A DNA stretch of 64,000 nt from Enterococcus raffinosus. Lineage in GTDB: Bacteria; Bacillota; Bacilli; Lactobacillales; Enterococcaceae. The position numbers were made by a program, and so were the translations under genes. The stretch spans positions 1-64,000 of the forward strand of contig NZ_JXLA01000021.1 of NCBI RefSeq assembly GCF_001886185.1, read 5' to 3'. Positions 45,930 to 54,542 of the stretch are shown piece by piece (the stretch's first letter is position 1; the number at the start of each line of letters is the position of its first letter). The notes below the pieces were generated by a model that was given only the letters and a program-made list of their open reading frames with translations, was not told the origin of the DNA and made no database searches.

Positions 45930-46111
45930 ATCCGCCTATCCTTAAAAAAATCATTTCCTCTAGTGTAATAGAAAATGACGAGAATAACTATCATATTCAT
46001 ATTTTTCCAAGAAAAAATTTAGATTATTTCATAAAAATAGGCTGAATTTCACTAGAAATACTTGACGCTTGCTTAATTTGTCGCCACAATGTAAAGGAGA
46101 TGAGGTGACCT

Positions 46112-47062
46112 ATGGAGACAAAGAAAAAATGGTTGATCTTTTGGGGGATTCTGGCCGCTTTGTTTGTTGGGACATTTGGGATCGTTTTAAGCGGCAATTT
46201 TCCGCAATTCACGATACCCTTTAGTGTTTTTGCCAGCGATGACAAGGTGAAGAAAAAGGAAGAACTACCGAAATTAAACGTATTGGCGTTGAAGGATGTC
46301 AACGATCAATCATTATTAGAAGAACAAACGGAGAAAATCGATGCTTTGAATAAGGCATTTGAAGACAATAACAGCTTTTCCAGCTCTCAAGCGATGGCTG
46401 ACGCGATCGAAAAAGTCTACGGGAAGGCGAAAGACGGGAAGAATATCTTTAACCTTTATCGTAAAATTTATCCGATGGTGAGTTCGGAGGAAAGCGGCTT
46501 TGTCAGTGTCAGTTTAGTTGGATTTGGGCAGCGTCTTGTAGACGATCAGACGATGACGACGCAGCGACAGGTTTGGAGCTTTACCGATACTAGCGGTTCG
46601 CGTCACGATTACACCATTAACATACGTTATAATCAAAAGGGGCTGAACGAATTAACCTCTGAAGACGGCAGCGAGTTAAAGTCGGTCATCACCAAAGAGG
46701 ATACTTATTTAGACAAGTCAGCAGATTTTGAAACGGCATGGACGGAACTGGTACGACGCGGAACAGATACTCAGCTTTATCGTCAAATGCAAAAGGCGGG
46801 AATGGACAGCAATCAGACAGAATTCAAAGCGTTGGAAAAAAGCATCAATGTGACGGATCAGAATGGGTTCTTTGATTTATTCAAGGATACTCGAGGAGAT
46901 ATTGCTCATGCGTATCTTTCTGGTTTTTATCATACGAATACACCGACGGATGGGCAATCGGATTATTATTTCCGAGTACCTACCTCTGAAAAAGACGTGG
47001 CGACCTTTGTAGTGGTGTATGATCGTCTGCAACAGAAAATTGTTTCTATTAATAAGCAGTAA
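46112..47062 (+). CDS. Membrane-anchored extracellular protein of unknown function
   Basis: A 316-aa protein with one N-terminal membrane segment (residues about 7-27, WLIFWGILAALFVGTFGIVLSG) and an outside domain of about 285 residues without any motif I know. The domain looks mixed alpha/beta, with a regular stretch SFTDTSGSRHDYTINIRYN. GGAGATGAGG precedes ATG 46112. Its gene is divergent from the class A PBP, so a role at the cell wall is possible but only a guess. Confidence 0.7.
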   Translation: METKKKWLIFWGILAALFVGTFGIVLSGNFPQFTIPFSVFASDDKVKKKEELPKLNVLALKDVNDQSLLEEQTEKIDALNKAFEDNNSFSSSQAMADAIEKVYGKAKDGKNIFNLYRKIYPMVSSEESGFVSVSLVGFGQRLVDDQTMTTQRQVWSFTDTSGSRHDYTINIRYNQKGLNELTSEDGSELKSVITKEDTYLDKSADFETAWTELVRRGTDTQLYRQMQKAGMDSNQTEFKALEKSINVTDQNGFFDLFKDTRGDIAHAYLSGFYHTNTPTDGQSDYYFRVPTSEKDVATFVVVYDRLQQKIVSINKQ

Positions 47063-47070
47063 TCATCGTA

Positions 47071-47097
47071 AGACCATCCATGTGGATGGTCTTTTTT
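47071..47097 (+). terminator. Terminator after 46112-47062
   Basis: AGACCATCC (47071-47079) and GGATGGTCT (47084-47092) form a perfect stem followed by six Ts. Confidence 0.9.
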
Positions 47098-47229
47098 GAG
47101 GAGGAAATCATACAAAACAATCGAAATATTAAATATATTATAAAATATATGGTATGTGGCAAAAATATTTCGTCATAAAATGAATAATATTTTTGAATTT
47201 TGATGGAATATAGAAATATATCACAATAA

Positions 47230-47500
47230 TTGTTATATTTTGTTTAACAGGAAAATTACCCAAAGATCACATTTCTTAGAGGCGGGGAAACATGAGAGAG
47301 CAATTCCTGTAATCGAGCATACTTGCTGTGCTTACTTGATAGGGGGTGGTATATGAGAAGCTGCTTCTGTTTTTGGCCAAAAACAAACTCCGAAAAAAAT
47401 CGACTACTGTCTTCCTTTCGAAGGCAGTGGTTTCAATCGTTAGGGTAGGTTTATTTGTTATGCACTTTTGCATAGGGCAAAGAACGAAAAGGAGAGCGAA
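47230..47500 (+). promoter_or_regulatory. Structured leader of the Cys/His-repeat protein gene
   Basis: The 437-base gap before the gene is very AT-rich at first, then changes near 47280 to a mixed-composition segment with several hairpins. The best are a 12-bp stem with wobbles at 47403-47414/47420-47431, a perfect palindrome GTTTTTGGCCAAAAAC at 47369-47384, and TATGCA-CTTT-TGCATA at 47459-47474. No known riboswitch consensus fits. A leader RNA is likely; what it senses is unknown. No clear promoter could be assigned. Confidence 0.45.
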
Positions 47501-49339
47501 ATGAAAAGAAAAGGGTTAATGAAAAAGTTAAAGGGGATCATGTCGTTGGTAACGCTGTTGATTATGACAGTGTCTTCGTTAGGAATACCAGCACAAGTTT
47601 TTGCAGCAGATGAGGGAAATGTTCCTGCGAATCTGACAGTCAAACATAATGATACGCAGAAATGGACAGTAATTCAGTTCGATAAAGTCGAAGATGCCGA
47701 CAGCTATAAGATTTATCGAGCAGAAGAGCAAGATGGACAATTTGAACATATTCAAACATTGAAGAGTGATACCACTTATGCGGTCGATCCTTATACGGAA
47801 TTGAAGACCGATGGAACTCTGAAGGCTGATTATCTTTACTACTATAAAGTGTCAGCAGTTGTCGAGGGTAAGGAACAAGAAGCTGCTGGTCCAGTAGCTA
47901 ATCAAGACGTTGCAACAAAAGCTAGTGATGATCAAATCGAAGAGGCTGCAGCAGCACCTTCAGCAGTTACTGAAGAAAAAACAGAAGAAGTGACAGAGGA
48001 AACAACAGAAGAAAAAGCGGCTGCACAAACATACGGCTCATCTAAACATGACAAAGACTGTGATACTAAGCACAGCAGCAAAAAGAAATGCAATTCAAAT
48101 AACTGGAAACACGGCGACTACTGCGACAAGAAGCACAGCGGTAAAAACTGTAATGAAAATAAATGGCAGCATGGAAAAGATTGCGATAAAAACCATAGTG
48201 GTCACAACTGTAACGAAAACAAATGGCAGCATGGAAAAGATTGTGATGAAAACCATAGCGGCCACAACTGCAACCATAACTGGAAGCATGACGAAGATTG
48301 TGACAAAAAACATGACGGAAAAGAATGTAACCAAAATAATTACAAAGAAAAATGGGATGCAGTCAAAAATGTTTGTATCACAGAAACACAACACCACTGG
48401 TTGAAGCTAAGCTGGGAATCAAAAGGCAGTGATGCAGAATACAAAATCTTCCGCGCAACGAAAAAATGTAACGATTACAGCTCAAAAGATTTTAAAGAAA
48501 TCGCTACGGTAAAAGGACAAACCACGTATAATGATACCAAGTTGAATCACAATACGACTTATTGCTATAAGGTAATGGTGAAACGTCCGAAGGTTTGCCC
48601 ATACACGATCGAAACGGTTAGCAGTTCAAATATTGGTAAATTTACAGTTTGCGGAACAACGTTGAATCCAATGATTAAAGCCACTGCCGTTTCTGATAAG
48701 GCGATCAAAGTAACATGGACAAATACGAAGAGTGACAATGCGTCCACACGTTACGCAACAAGCTATACATTGTACCGCAGTACAACAAACAACATCAACA
48801 AAGCAACTGCGATTACAGTTGCCGGCAAACAAGACGGCTCTGAAATGAGCTACACAGATGACTGCTTGAACCAATACACAACCTACTACTACTGGGTTAA
48901 GGCAAATTATGGTCAATGGAGCAACTGGGTGAGTCCGCAATGGGGACCAAGCTGTGCAACAACGTTGAAGAAGAAGGACATTGGTACGGACTTGAAGGGT
49001 TGTGTTAAGAATTACCTTAAATGCGGTTGCATTCCAACTCGCTACTATGGGGCACAAATCTTCTTAGGAACGAAGAAACCAACAGATTATACAAAAGTTC
49101 GTGTGTATCGTCGGACGAGCTCAGGAAAATATACCTCTGCCTACAAAACGATTGATGTTCGCTATGCGAAATATATGAATGGTTCATTCGGTAAAGGTTA
49201 CTACTTGGATTACACATTAAGCAAAGTGTGCCTATCTAGAGGAACGTACTATTTTGCAATTCAAGCTGTTGGCTATGATGGCGGCAAAGAAATCACCGGA
49301 CCAATGAAAGAAATTGGCTGTGCTTACGTAAAATGGTAA
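47501..49339 (+). CDS. Secreted FnIII protein with five tandem Cys/His repeats
   Basis: A 612-aa exported protein. Residues 1-35 are a signal peptide ending AQVFA. An FnIII-like domain (about 41-125) is followed by an acidic Glu/Thr linker (145-175), then five units of 19-21 residues (182-202, 203-222, 223-242, 243-261, 262-280) with the pattern HG.DCD.NHSG..CN, each with two Cys, two His and Asp. FnIII-like domains continue at about 294-395 and 395-490, and a Cys-containing C-terminal domain at 500-612. There is no LPXTG or membrane anchor. The repeats look metal binding or disulphide forming; that is inference. Start ATG 47501 follows AAGGAGAG. Secreted FnIII proteins often bind polysaccharide. 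Confidence 0.85.
   Translation: MKRKGLMKKLKGIMSLVTLLIMTVSSLGIPAQVFAADEGNVPANLTVKHNDTQKWTVIQFDKVEDADSYKIYRAEEQDGQFEHIQTLKSDTTYAVDPYTELKTDGTLKADYLYYYKVSAVVEGKEQEAAGPVANQDVATKASDDQIEEAAAAPSAVTEEKTEEVTEETTEEKAAAQTYGSSKHDKDCDTKHSSKKKCNSNNWKHGDYCDKKHSGKNCNENKWQHGKDCDKNHSGHNCNENKWQHGKDCDENHSGHNCNHNWKHDEDCDKKHDGKECNQNNYKEKWDAVKNVCITETQHHWLKLSWESKGSDAEYKIFRATKKCNDYSSKDFKEIATVKGQTTYNDTKLNHNTTYCYKVMVKRPKVCPYTIETVSSSNIGKFTVCGTTLNPMIKATAVSDKAIKVTWTNTKSDNASTRYATSYTLYRSTTNNINKATAITVAGKQDGSEMSYTDDCLNQYTTYYYWVKANYGQWSNWVSPQWGPSCATTLKKKDIGTDLKGCVKNYLKCGCIPTRYYGAQIFLGTKKPTDYTKVRVYRRTSSGKYTSAYKTIDVRYAKYMNGSFGKGYYLDYTLSKVCLSRGTYYFAIQAVGYDGGKEITGPMKEIGCAYVKW
48044..48340 (+). repeat. Tandem ~60-base coding repeats (Cys/His units)
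   Basis: Five units encode the Cys/His modules. Comparing 60 bases each of units 3 and 4, I count six differences, five of them synonymous (AAT/AAC, AAT/AAC, TGC/TGT, AGT/AGC, GGT/GGC) and one Lys to Glu. The protein pattern is therefore preserved while the DNA drifts. It is not a CRISPR array: there are no unique spacers and the reading frame runs through. Confidence 0.85.
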
Positions 49340-49439
49340 GCCGACCAAAAAGCAGTCAGATTAGAATGAGGCGCTAAAACGGCAGTCAAAAAAAGAAATC
49401 GCTGTTTTTGATATACCTTCATGCAGCTAAGATCGTCCC

Positions 49440-49478
49440 AAAAAAGTGTTAGGAGAGGGGGTCTCCTAACACTTTTTT
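49440..49478. terminator. Bidirectional terminator after the Cys/His-repeat gene
   Basis: A perfect 17-bp stem (AAAAAAGTGTTAGGAGA with TCTCCTAACACTTTTTT) and five-base loop lies between converging genes. Confidence 0.93.
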
Positions 49479-49486
49479 GTTGATCA

Positions 49487-50023
49487 TTAATCAATGAAAA
49501 TAGCTTCATGCCCAGTATACGGCAAGAACTTCTCAAATAGATCCGCTGTTTTCACCTTCATATAATTAGTGACAGATCCAGAACTACAGCCATACCATTC
49601 TCGTTCGGCCACTGATTTGTCAAAGACCAGCTGAATCTCATGTTCAGGGTCCATCAATAAACCGAAGATTGTTGCTGCACCAGGGATGACGCCTAAGCGT
49701 TCTTTCAGTAAATCCGCTGAAGCAAATGACACTCGGGGAATTTCTAATTTCTTACCGAATTCCTTTGTGACGAACTTGAAATCGGCTGGTGTAATGTACA
49801 GGTAAAATTTGGTTTTCTTTTGATTGCATAAAAAGATGGTTTTAACCACTTCGATCCCTAGACGATTATCGATATCGATACAATCTTCCATCGTCAATGC
49901 CTTGCCCGTGGCCACTTGATAAAAGGGAATCTCAAGCTTTGCTAGGGTTTCGTAGGTCTTTTCCTCTAATTCAGATCCAAATTCGGTTGGTGGGGTAGTC
50001 TGCATCTCACTAACGTAAACCAT
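49487..50023 (-). CDS. YbaK/ProX-type aminoacyl-tRNA deacylase
   Basis: A 178-aa free-standing editing domain that hydrolyses mischarged tRNA, usually Ala-tRNAPro or Cys-tRNAPro. Visible motifs are IPFYQVATGKALTMEDC near the start, KTIFLCNQKKTKFYLYITPAD in the middle, and the catalytic region GVIPGAATIFGLLMDP. It is the prolyl-tRNA synthetase-associated form. AAGGAGG precedes ATG 50023. Cytoplasmic, single gene. Confidence 0.86.
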   Translation of the reverse strand: MVYVSEMQTTPPTEFGSELEEKTYETLAKLEIPFYQVATGKALTMEDCIDIDNRLGIEVVKTIFLCNQKKTKFYLYITPADFKFVTKEFGKKLEIPRVSFASADLLKERLGVIPGAATIFGLLMDPEHEIQLVFDKSVAEREWYGCSSGSVTNYMKVKTADLFEKFLPYTGHEAIFID

Positions 50024-50094
50024 GATGGCCTCCTTGTTGTCTGTAATACCTACTACGATACCTTTTTTTAATCAAATTCACAATATGTTTTCAT

Positions 50095-51546
50095 TTATTT
50101 CTCTGATTGAGCTAAATTTTTCTTTACAAGTTGTTTAAGAATCTCTTCGACGTCCATTAAATCTGTCGACGTGATGTTTGAACGAATGATCACGGCTTCT
50201 TGACCTTCAGAGATAAAATTTTTACAAGTAGGTGAAGTTCCAATGATCAACTGAGCCTCTTGCGGTGTTTTTACAAAGGATAGATGATAGCGATTTTTAA
50301 AATGCAGATTTATTTTTTCTTGGATAAAAATGCTGAAAAGATCACTATGCTCGGAAAATGCGTAAACAGATATTTTTGGTAAGCAGTTTTCTAATGAATA
50401 GAGTGTTACACAGGTCAGGAACGAGTAGACTCGCAATTGGCGATGATCATAACTTGGTACTGCTTGAATAAAGTCTTTCCAAAAAGCTTCAAAGCGTCGA
50501 TAATAGTAAGGAAACTGCTGCTGGACGTGGTTTAACGCTACGCTGTTTCTAAGCTCATCAATCATTGGATCATTTAAGCGGAAGAAGGACAACGCCGCAT
50601 AATGCTGCTTGATTTTTCGACCAACAAATCTTTGCTCGCGACTGCTTAATTGTCGGAAATGAGCAGAAAAAGAGCCGATCCAATGGGCAGTAGCTTGATT
50701 GAAAAAAAGTTCTCTGGAAGAATTTTTCGGTTGAAGCTCGAAATCATTTAACAGTGAGCTGTATATCGCATATAGGAAAAAACGCCACTCATTTGTATTC
50801 CAAGTTTTTAAAAAGCTTGGTTTTTTAGGATATTTAAAGCGATTTAATCGCTCTAGTTCGACAGCGTTGAAAACAAGTTCTCCTTTTTTACTGAGAGATT
50901 TGTTCGTGATCAGTAACCAAAAGCAGATCATCTCCAAATTTGTTGGGTTATGGGCAAGCTTTAAGTATTCTTCTATTTGATTCGCTTGTTGCGTATAACT
51001 GTCGGTATTAATCCATTCTACCTGAGTAAATTGATGGTATAAACCGCGAACAAAGATATAATAAAAACGGCGAATGTCCACTTCACGCCCCTTTAGACTA
51101 ATCTTTGTTGAACAAGAGATGTAAAGATTATAATCCAGAAGTTCTTTATTAATCTCTTTGATTTTACGCCGTAATTTAGACTCACTAATATTTTTATTCA
51201 TACAGAACTGAATTGCAGAGATTTTTCGTCTTGCTAAGATCTCACGAATGATTTCACAGGCGAGATCGTGTTGATATAGATAACTCGTCAATGATTGGAG
51301 GTTGGTGGAAGAACGGTATAACTGTATTCCGCGTCCATTATCCATGCGAAGTTTCAAAGAATAGTCCTTTTCCGTATAAATCTCTTCAATGATCGTTTGC
51401 AGCTCTTTGCAGTTCACACGAATCGTGCCGAGACTGGCATAGCCAATCTTTCCCTGCAATTCCTTCAAAGAAATCGGCGCCTGCAGCCCATCTAGCGTAT
51501 CAATGATCTGAATTTTTAATAACGTATTCTTATCCATCCCCAGCAT
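50095..51546 (-). CDS. Mga-like global regulator
   Basis: A 483-aa protein with two N-terminal winged-helix segments (residues about 25-70, and 105-160 with ILARRKISAIQFCMNKNISESKLRRKIKEINKEL), followed by a long PRD-like helical region and a C-terminal domain resembling PTS EIIB (about 390-470). This is the layout of Mga/AtxA-type regulators, which respond to sugar-PTS phosphorylation and control surface or virulence genes in Gram-positives. ATG 51546 is chosen because GGAGGGG precedes it by six bases; the track-style earlier ATG would overlap that site. Its target genes are not evident from position. Confidence 0.8.
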   Translation of the reverse strand: MLGMDKNTLLKIQIIDTLDGLQAPISLKELQGKIGYASLGTIRVNCKELQTIIEEIYTEKDYSLKLRMDNGRGIQLYRSSTNLQSLTSYLYQHDLACEIIREILARRKISAIQFCMNKNISESKLRRKIKEINKELLDYNLYISCSTKISLKGREVDIRRFYYIFVRGLYHQFTQVEWINTDSYTQQANQIEEYLKLAHNPTNLEMICFWLLITNKSLSKKGELVFNAVELERLNRFKYPKKPSFLKTWNTNEWRFFLYAIYSSLLNDFELQPKNSSRELFFNQATAHWIGSFSAHFRQLSSREQRFVGRKIKQHYAALSFFRLNDPMIDELRNSVALNHVQQQFPYYYRRFEAFWKDFIQAVPSYDHRQLRVYSFLTCVTLYSLENCLPKISVYAFSEHSDLFSIFIQEKINLHFKNRYHLSFVKTPQEAQLIIGTSPTCKNFISEGQEAVIIRSNITSTDLMDVEEILKQLVKKNLAQSEK

Positions 51547-51807
51547 GAATGACCCCTCCATTCTTAGTTAATAAAAATTAATCGCATCTTTTTATATAAT
51601 AAAGTGAAATATCATTTAATACAAATAATAACCTAATAAACGGCGAAAAATAAAGCCTTTTCCTAAAGAATTCATAAAAAACTCGCTTTTATTAAAAATA
51701 ACTTAGGTTATATTATTTAAGTTTTCTTATCCTGTAAGGATATTTGGCGAAAATCATGACTTCTCAAACTTTTTATGAAAGCGGTCGTTTCCGCATTTAT
51801 TCTAAGG

Positions 51808-51813
51808 TATAAT
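51808..51813 (+). promoter_or_regulatory. -10 of the TfoX-like gene
   Basis: A perfect TATAAT lies 28 bases before ATG 51841. The -35 region is poor. Confidence 0.5.
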
Positions 51814-51840
51814 GGATCTAAAAGGAGTAAGGAGTCAGCG

Positions 51841-52095
51841 ATGAAAATCTCAGAGATGAAAAATATTGGTGTAGTGAATGAGGAAAAGTTGGAGCAGGTA
51901 GGAATCACAACGCCGGATCAGTTGCGGGAGCTGGGAACAGAGGCGGCTTTTTTAAAGATTCGTCATCTAGTAGATGATGGGGCATGCTTGCATTTATTGT
52001 ACGGACTAGAAGGAGCTATTCAGGATATTCCTAAGCGAGAATTAAGTGAGCGCCGAAAAGCAGAGCTGCGTGATTTCTTCAAAAAATTAGATTAG
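51841..52095 (+). CDS. TfoX C-terminal-domain protein
   Basis: An 84-aa protein made only of the TfoX/Sxy C-terminal domain: MKNIGVVNEEKLEQVGITTPDQLRELG and the helical HLLYGLEGAIQDIP. In proteobacteria the full protein activates competence; stand-alone C-terminal domains in Gram-positives have no proven role. AAGGAG before ATG 51841 fixes the start; the longer frame from 51775 includes the promoter. Confidence 0.82.
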   Translation: MKISEMKNIGVVNEEKLEQVGITTPDQLRELGTEAAFLKIRHLVDDGACLHLLYGLEGAIQDIPKRELSERRKAELRDFFKKLD

Positions 52096-52164
52096 ATTTT
52101 AGCGGCTTTGCTTGCTGCGAGAAATAATTCACGTTACACTAAATACAAAAAAGAAGGTGGCTTT

Positions 52165-52335
52165 TTGTATTTAATCGCATTATTGATTTTTGTTATCCTT
52201 GTCGGCTCGTATAATATTTTTATCAACCTTGCCCGCCGGAAAAAGAAGAATGTGACCCCATTGATGGTGAACATTCAGGTAACGCTGAATTTGATTTTGA
52301 TTGTAGCAGGTCTGGTATACTTATTTTTTGGATAA
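52165..52335 (+). CDS. Small two-segment membrane protein
   Basis: A 56-aa protein of two hydrophobic helices (YLIALLIFVILVGSYNIFINL and QVTLNLILIVAGLVYLFFG) joined by a basic loop RRKKK. The TTG at 52165 follows AAGGTGG by five to six bases and makes a protein starting at the first helix; the upstream TTG would add a polar extension. No family is recognised. A strong terminator follows. Confidence 0.55.
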   Translation: MYLIALLIFVILVGSYNIFINLARRKKKNVTPLMVNIQVTLNLILIVAGLVYLFFG

Positions 52336-52370
52336 AAAGAGAGGAAGACAGCTGTCGTTCCTCTCTTTTT
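52334..52370 (+). terminator. Terminator after the small membrane protein gene
   Basis: AAAAAGAGAGGAA (52334-52346) and TTCCTCTCTTTTT (52358-52370) form a 13-bp stem; T-rich on the plus strand. Confidence 0.9.
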
Positions 52371-52418
52371 ATCGATAATTTCCATTTTGACAGCGATCGT
52401 AAGGGAACGAGGCTCTTC

Positions 52419-52787
52419 TTAGCGGATTGAGACAATCTGGGCGCCAAAAGGCATCAGAGCTAAGCGAGCAAGCTTGAGGGATTGTGCAGCAAAGGGGATT
52501 CCAACAATGGTGACACATAACAAAGCAGCGCTAATTAGATGACCGATTGCTAAAGGAACTCCCGAAACAATCAACCATATAAGATTGACGAGAAAGTTTA
52601 CCCCTGTGGTGTGGTACACGATATCCTTACCAAAAGGGGCAAAGCTCAGACTTGCGAACTTAAAGCATTGGAGCCCGATTGGAATACCGATAATGGTGAT
52701 ACACCATAAAACGCCGGCGAGACACCAAGTCAATCCACCGACCAAACCGCCGAAGATGAACCAAATGATATTTCCTATACAAGACAT
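52419..52787 (-). CDS. YccF-domain membrane protein
   Basis: A 122-aa integral membrane protein with two copies of the YccF motif: WCLAGVLWCITIIGIPIGLQCFKFASLSFAPFG (about 21-53) and ISAALLCVTIVGIPFAAQSLKLARLALMPFG (about 85-115). Each half has two membrane helices. The family has no assigned function. GGAGG lies before ATG 52787. Single gene, convergent with the small membrane protein gene. Confidence 0.87.
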   Translation of the reverse strand: MSCIGNIIWFIFGGLVGGLTWCLAGVLWCITIIGIPIGLQCFKFASLSFAPFGKDIVYHTTGVNFLVNLIWLIVSGVPLAIGHLISAALLCVTIVGIPFAAQSLKLARLALMPFGAQIVSIR

Positions 52788-52890
52788 AAGTCATTCCTCC
52801 ATTTTGTTTAAGTGTACCATTTTTAAGAAAAGTTACCTCCAACTTTAGATGGATTTCAATAATTTACGTTTTTTTAGAAAGGAGACAATT

Positions 52891-53814
52891 ATGGCAGAAA
52901 CATTTGAATTATATTCCGTTGATCAAAAAACAGTACTTCAGGGCTATCATTGGCCGTGCGAAGAACCACGAGCAGTCTTGCAATTGACGCATGGAATGGC
53001 TGAACACTTGAGGCGATACGAGCCACTGGCGAATTATTTGAATGATCACGGCATTGCAGTAATCGGTCATGACCATTTAGGACATGGTGCCTCTGTAAAT
53101 GAGAATCCTCACGGTTATTTTCATGATGAGACGATCAAACATGGGTTGGTTCAGGACTTGTATCAAGTAAGCCAGTGGGGAAGAGAAAAATACCCAGAAT
53201 TGCCTTTTTTTGTACTGGGGCATAGCATGGGCTCCTTTGTATTAAGAAACTATCTTTATGAATACGCTAATGAAATAGCGGGTGTGATTGTCGTCGGAAC
53301 CGGTCAGCAGCCGATCTGGTTGACTCGTTTTGGTCGAACCTCTGCGAAGCTGCTAAGTAAAATCCAAGGAGACAAGCATCCTAGTAAGTTGATCGATCAG
53401 CTTGCTTTCGGAAACATGAATCGCAGAATCACTCACAAACGAACAGATAAAGACTGGCTGGTCAGTCTATCAGAAGAGGTGGATAAGTATATCGCCGATC
53501 CCATGTGCGGCTTTTTATTCACACTAAGTGGCTATCAGGAGCTCTTTTCTTTGATTATTCGCGCGCAAGACCCAGAGCTTTTAAAAAAAGTACCTAAAGA
53601 GCTGCCGATGCTCTTTTTGTCTGGTAAAGAGGATCCTGTGGGTGATTACGGCAAAGGAGTAATGGCGGCAGCGAAATCATACCAGTTAGCTGGTGTAGAG
53701 AAGGTAACCGTTCAGCTATACGAAAAAGCTCGCCATGAGCTCTTAAATGAAACCCAAAAACTTACAGTTTTTCATGATATTTGCAAATGGATGGAAAATA
53801 TTTTTGAAAAATGA
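52891..53814 (+). CDS. Alpha/beta hydrolase of the monoacylglycerol lipase/lysophospholipase type
   Basis: A 307-aa cytoplasmic esterase with LQLTHGMAEHLRRYEPLANYL near the N-terminus, the nucleophile serine in GHSMGS (near residue 115), an acid in SGKEDPVGDYG and a C-terminal ARHELLNE histidine. These are the marks of the monoglyceride lipase branch. ATG 52891 follows AAAGGAG; the frame start at 52849 has no ribosome site. It is 36 bases before the carbonic anhydrase gene and may be co-transcribed. Confidence 0.86.
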   Translation: MAETFELYSVDQKTVLQGYHWPCEEPRAVLQLTHGMAEHLRRYEPLANYLNDHGIAVIGHDHLGHGASVNENPHGYFHDETIKHGLVQDLYQVSQWGREKYPELPFFVLGHSMGSFVLRNYLYEYANEIAGVIVVGTGQQPIWLTRFGRTSAKLLSKIQGDKHPSKLIDQLAFGNMNRRITHKRTDKDWLVSLSEEVDKYIADPMCGFLFTLSGYQELFSLIIRAQDPELLKKVPKELPMLFLSGKEDPVGDYGKGVMAAAKSYQLAGVEKVTVQLYEKARHELLNETQKLTVFHDICKWMENIFEK

Positions 53815-53850
53815 TATCATTGTAAAAATTTTAGGTAATTGAGGGATCAT

Positions 53851-54492
53851 ATGAAGGCAGAATTTTTGATCGATTATTGTCACCAAGGAGATTGGGCGCC
53901 TCAAGGAGGTCATCGACAATCACCTATCGATATCCAAACATCTCAAATTGAAAACAATGATACTCTTGCAACTATAGAAGTAAATTTTTCGGAATCCACT
54001 GCTACGTTTCTAAATAATGGGCAGAATCTGCAACTTTTGGCAGCGGGGCAAGCATGTTTCAACCATCGCTTGTTTCAATTTGTCCAAGTCCATTTTCATG
54101 CAGACTCCGAGCACCGTCTCAATGGGAAGAGCTTTCCATTGGAAGGCCACTTTCTTTTCCAAGCCCCCAACGGTCAATTAGGTGTGATGGGGGTGTTCTA
54201 CGAGATTGGTGTTTTTAACCCTGATTTTGAGCAAGTCTTGAATCAGTATGAGCAGGAAAAAGGGGAAGGGATCTTCTCCGCCTCAGAATTGATTCCTAAG
54301 GATAAAAGCTATTATCACTATATTGGTTCGTTAACGACTCCGCCTTTGACAGAAGGTGTAGAATGGTATGTCTTGAAAAACACGGTAGAAGTCTCTGATG
54401 AGCAGATTCAGCGATTTATTTCTATTCATGGAAAAAATAATCGTGACTGTCAATGTATGAATGAGCGCAAAGTTTTAAGCTATAACGAATAA
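53851..54492 (+). CDS. Alpha-class carbonic anhydrase, cytoplasmic
   Basis: A 213-aa alpha-type enzyme that interconverts CO2 and bicarbonate. Zinc ligands are His81 and His83 in QVHFHADSEH and His100 in PLEGHF; the substrate threonine lies in SLTTPPLTEGV (about 160-170). With ATG 53851 (GAGGG five bases upstream) there is no signal peptide, whereas bacterial alpha-class enzymes are normally exported. It may be co-transcribed with the upstream hydrolase. Confidence 0.9.
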   Translation: MKAEFLIDYCHQGDWAPQGGHRQSPIDIQTSQIENNDTLATIEVNFSESTATFLNNGQNLQLLAAGQACFNHRLFQFVQVHFHADSEHRLNGKSFPLEGHFLFQAPNGQLGVMGVFYEIGVFNPDFEQVLNQYEQEKGEGIFSASELIPKDKSYYHYIGSLTTPPLTEGVEWYVLKNTVEVSDEQIQRFISIHGKNNRDCQCMNERKVLSYNE

Positions 54493-54530
54493 AGTCGCCG
54501 CCAGATCATTTCTGGCAGCGACTTTTTTTG
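54491..54530 (+). terminator. Terminator after the carbonic anhydrase gene
   Basis: A 14 to 15-bp stem with one C-A mismatch (54491-54505 with 54511-54525) and a T tract; it overlaps the stop codon. Confidence 0.88.
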
Positions 54531-54542
54531 CGGTTAAAAAGC

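Noticed and set aside
47459-47490. GCATAGGGCAAAG near the Cys/His gene looked like a c-di-GMP-I riboswitch
   Set aside because: Only a short stretch matches; the conserved second stem and GGTAGG-type motifs are missing.
48044-48340. Tandem repeats as a possible CRISPR array
   Set aside because: No spacers; repeats are in frame and encode Cys/His units.
48095-48397. Hydrophobic minus-strand reading frame opposite the repeats
   Set aside because: Its Val/Phe-rich run is the mirror of the repeated plus-strand codons, with no ribosome site.
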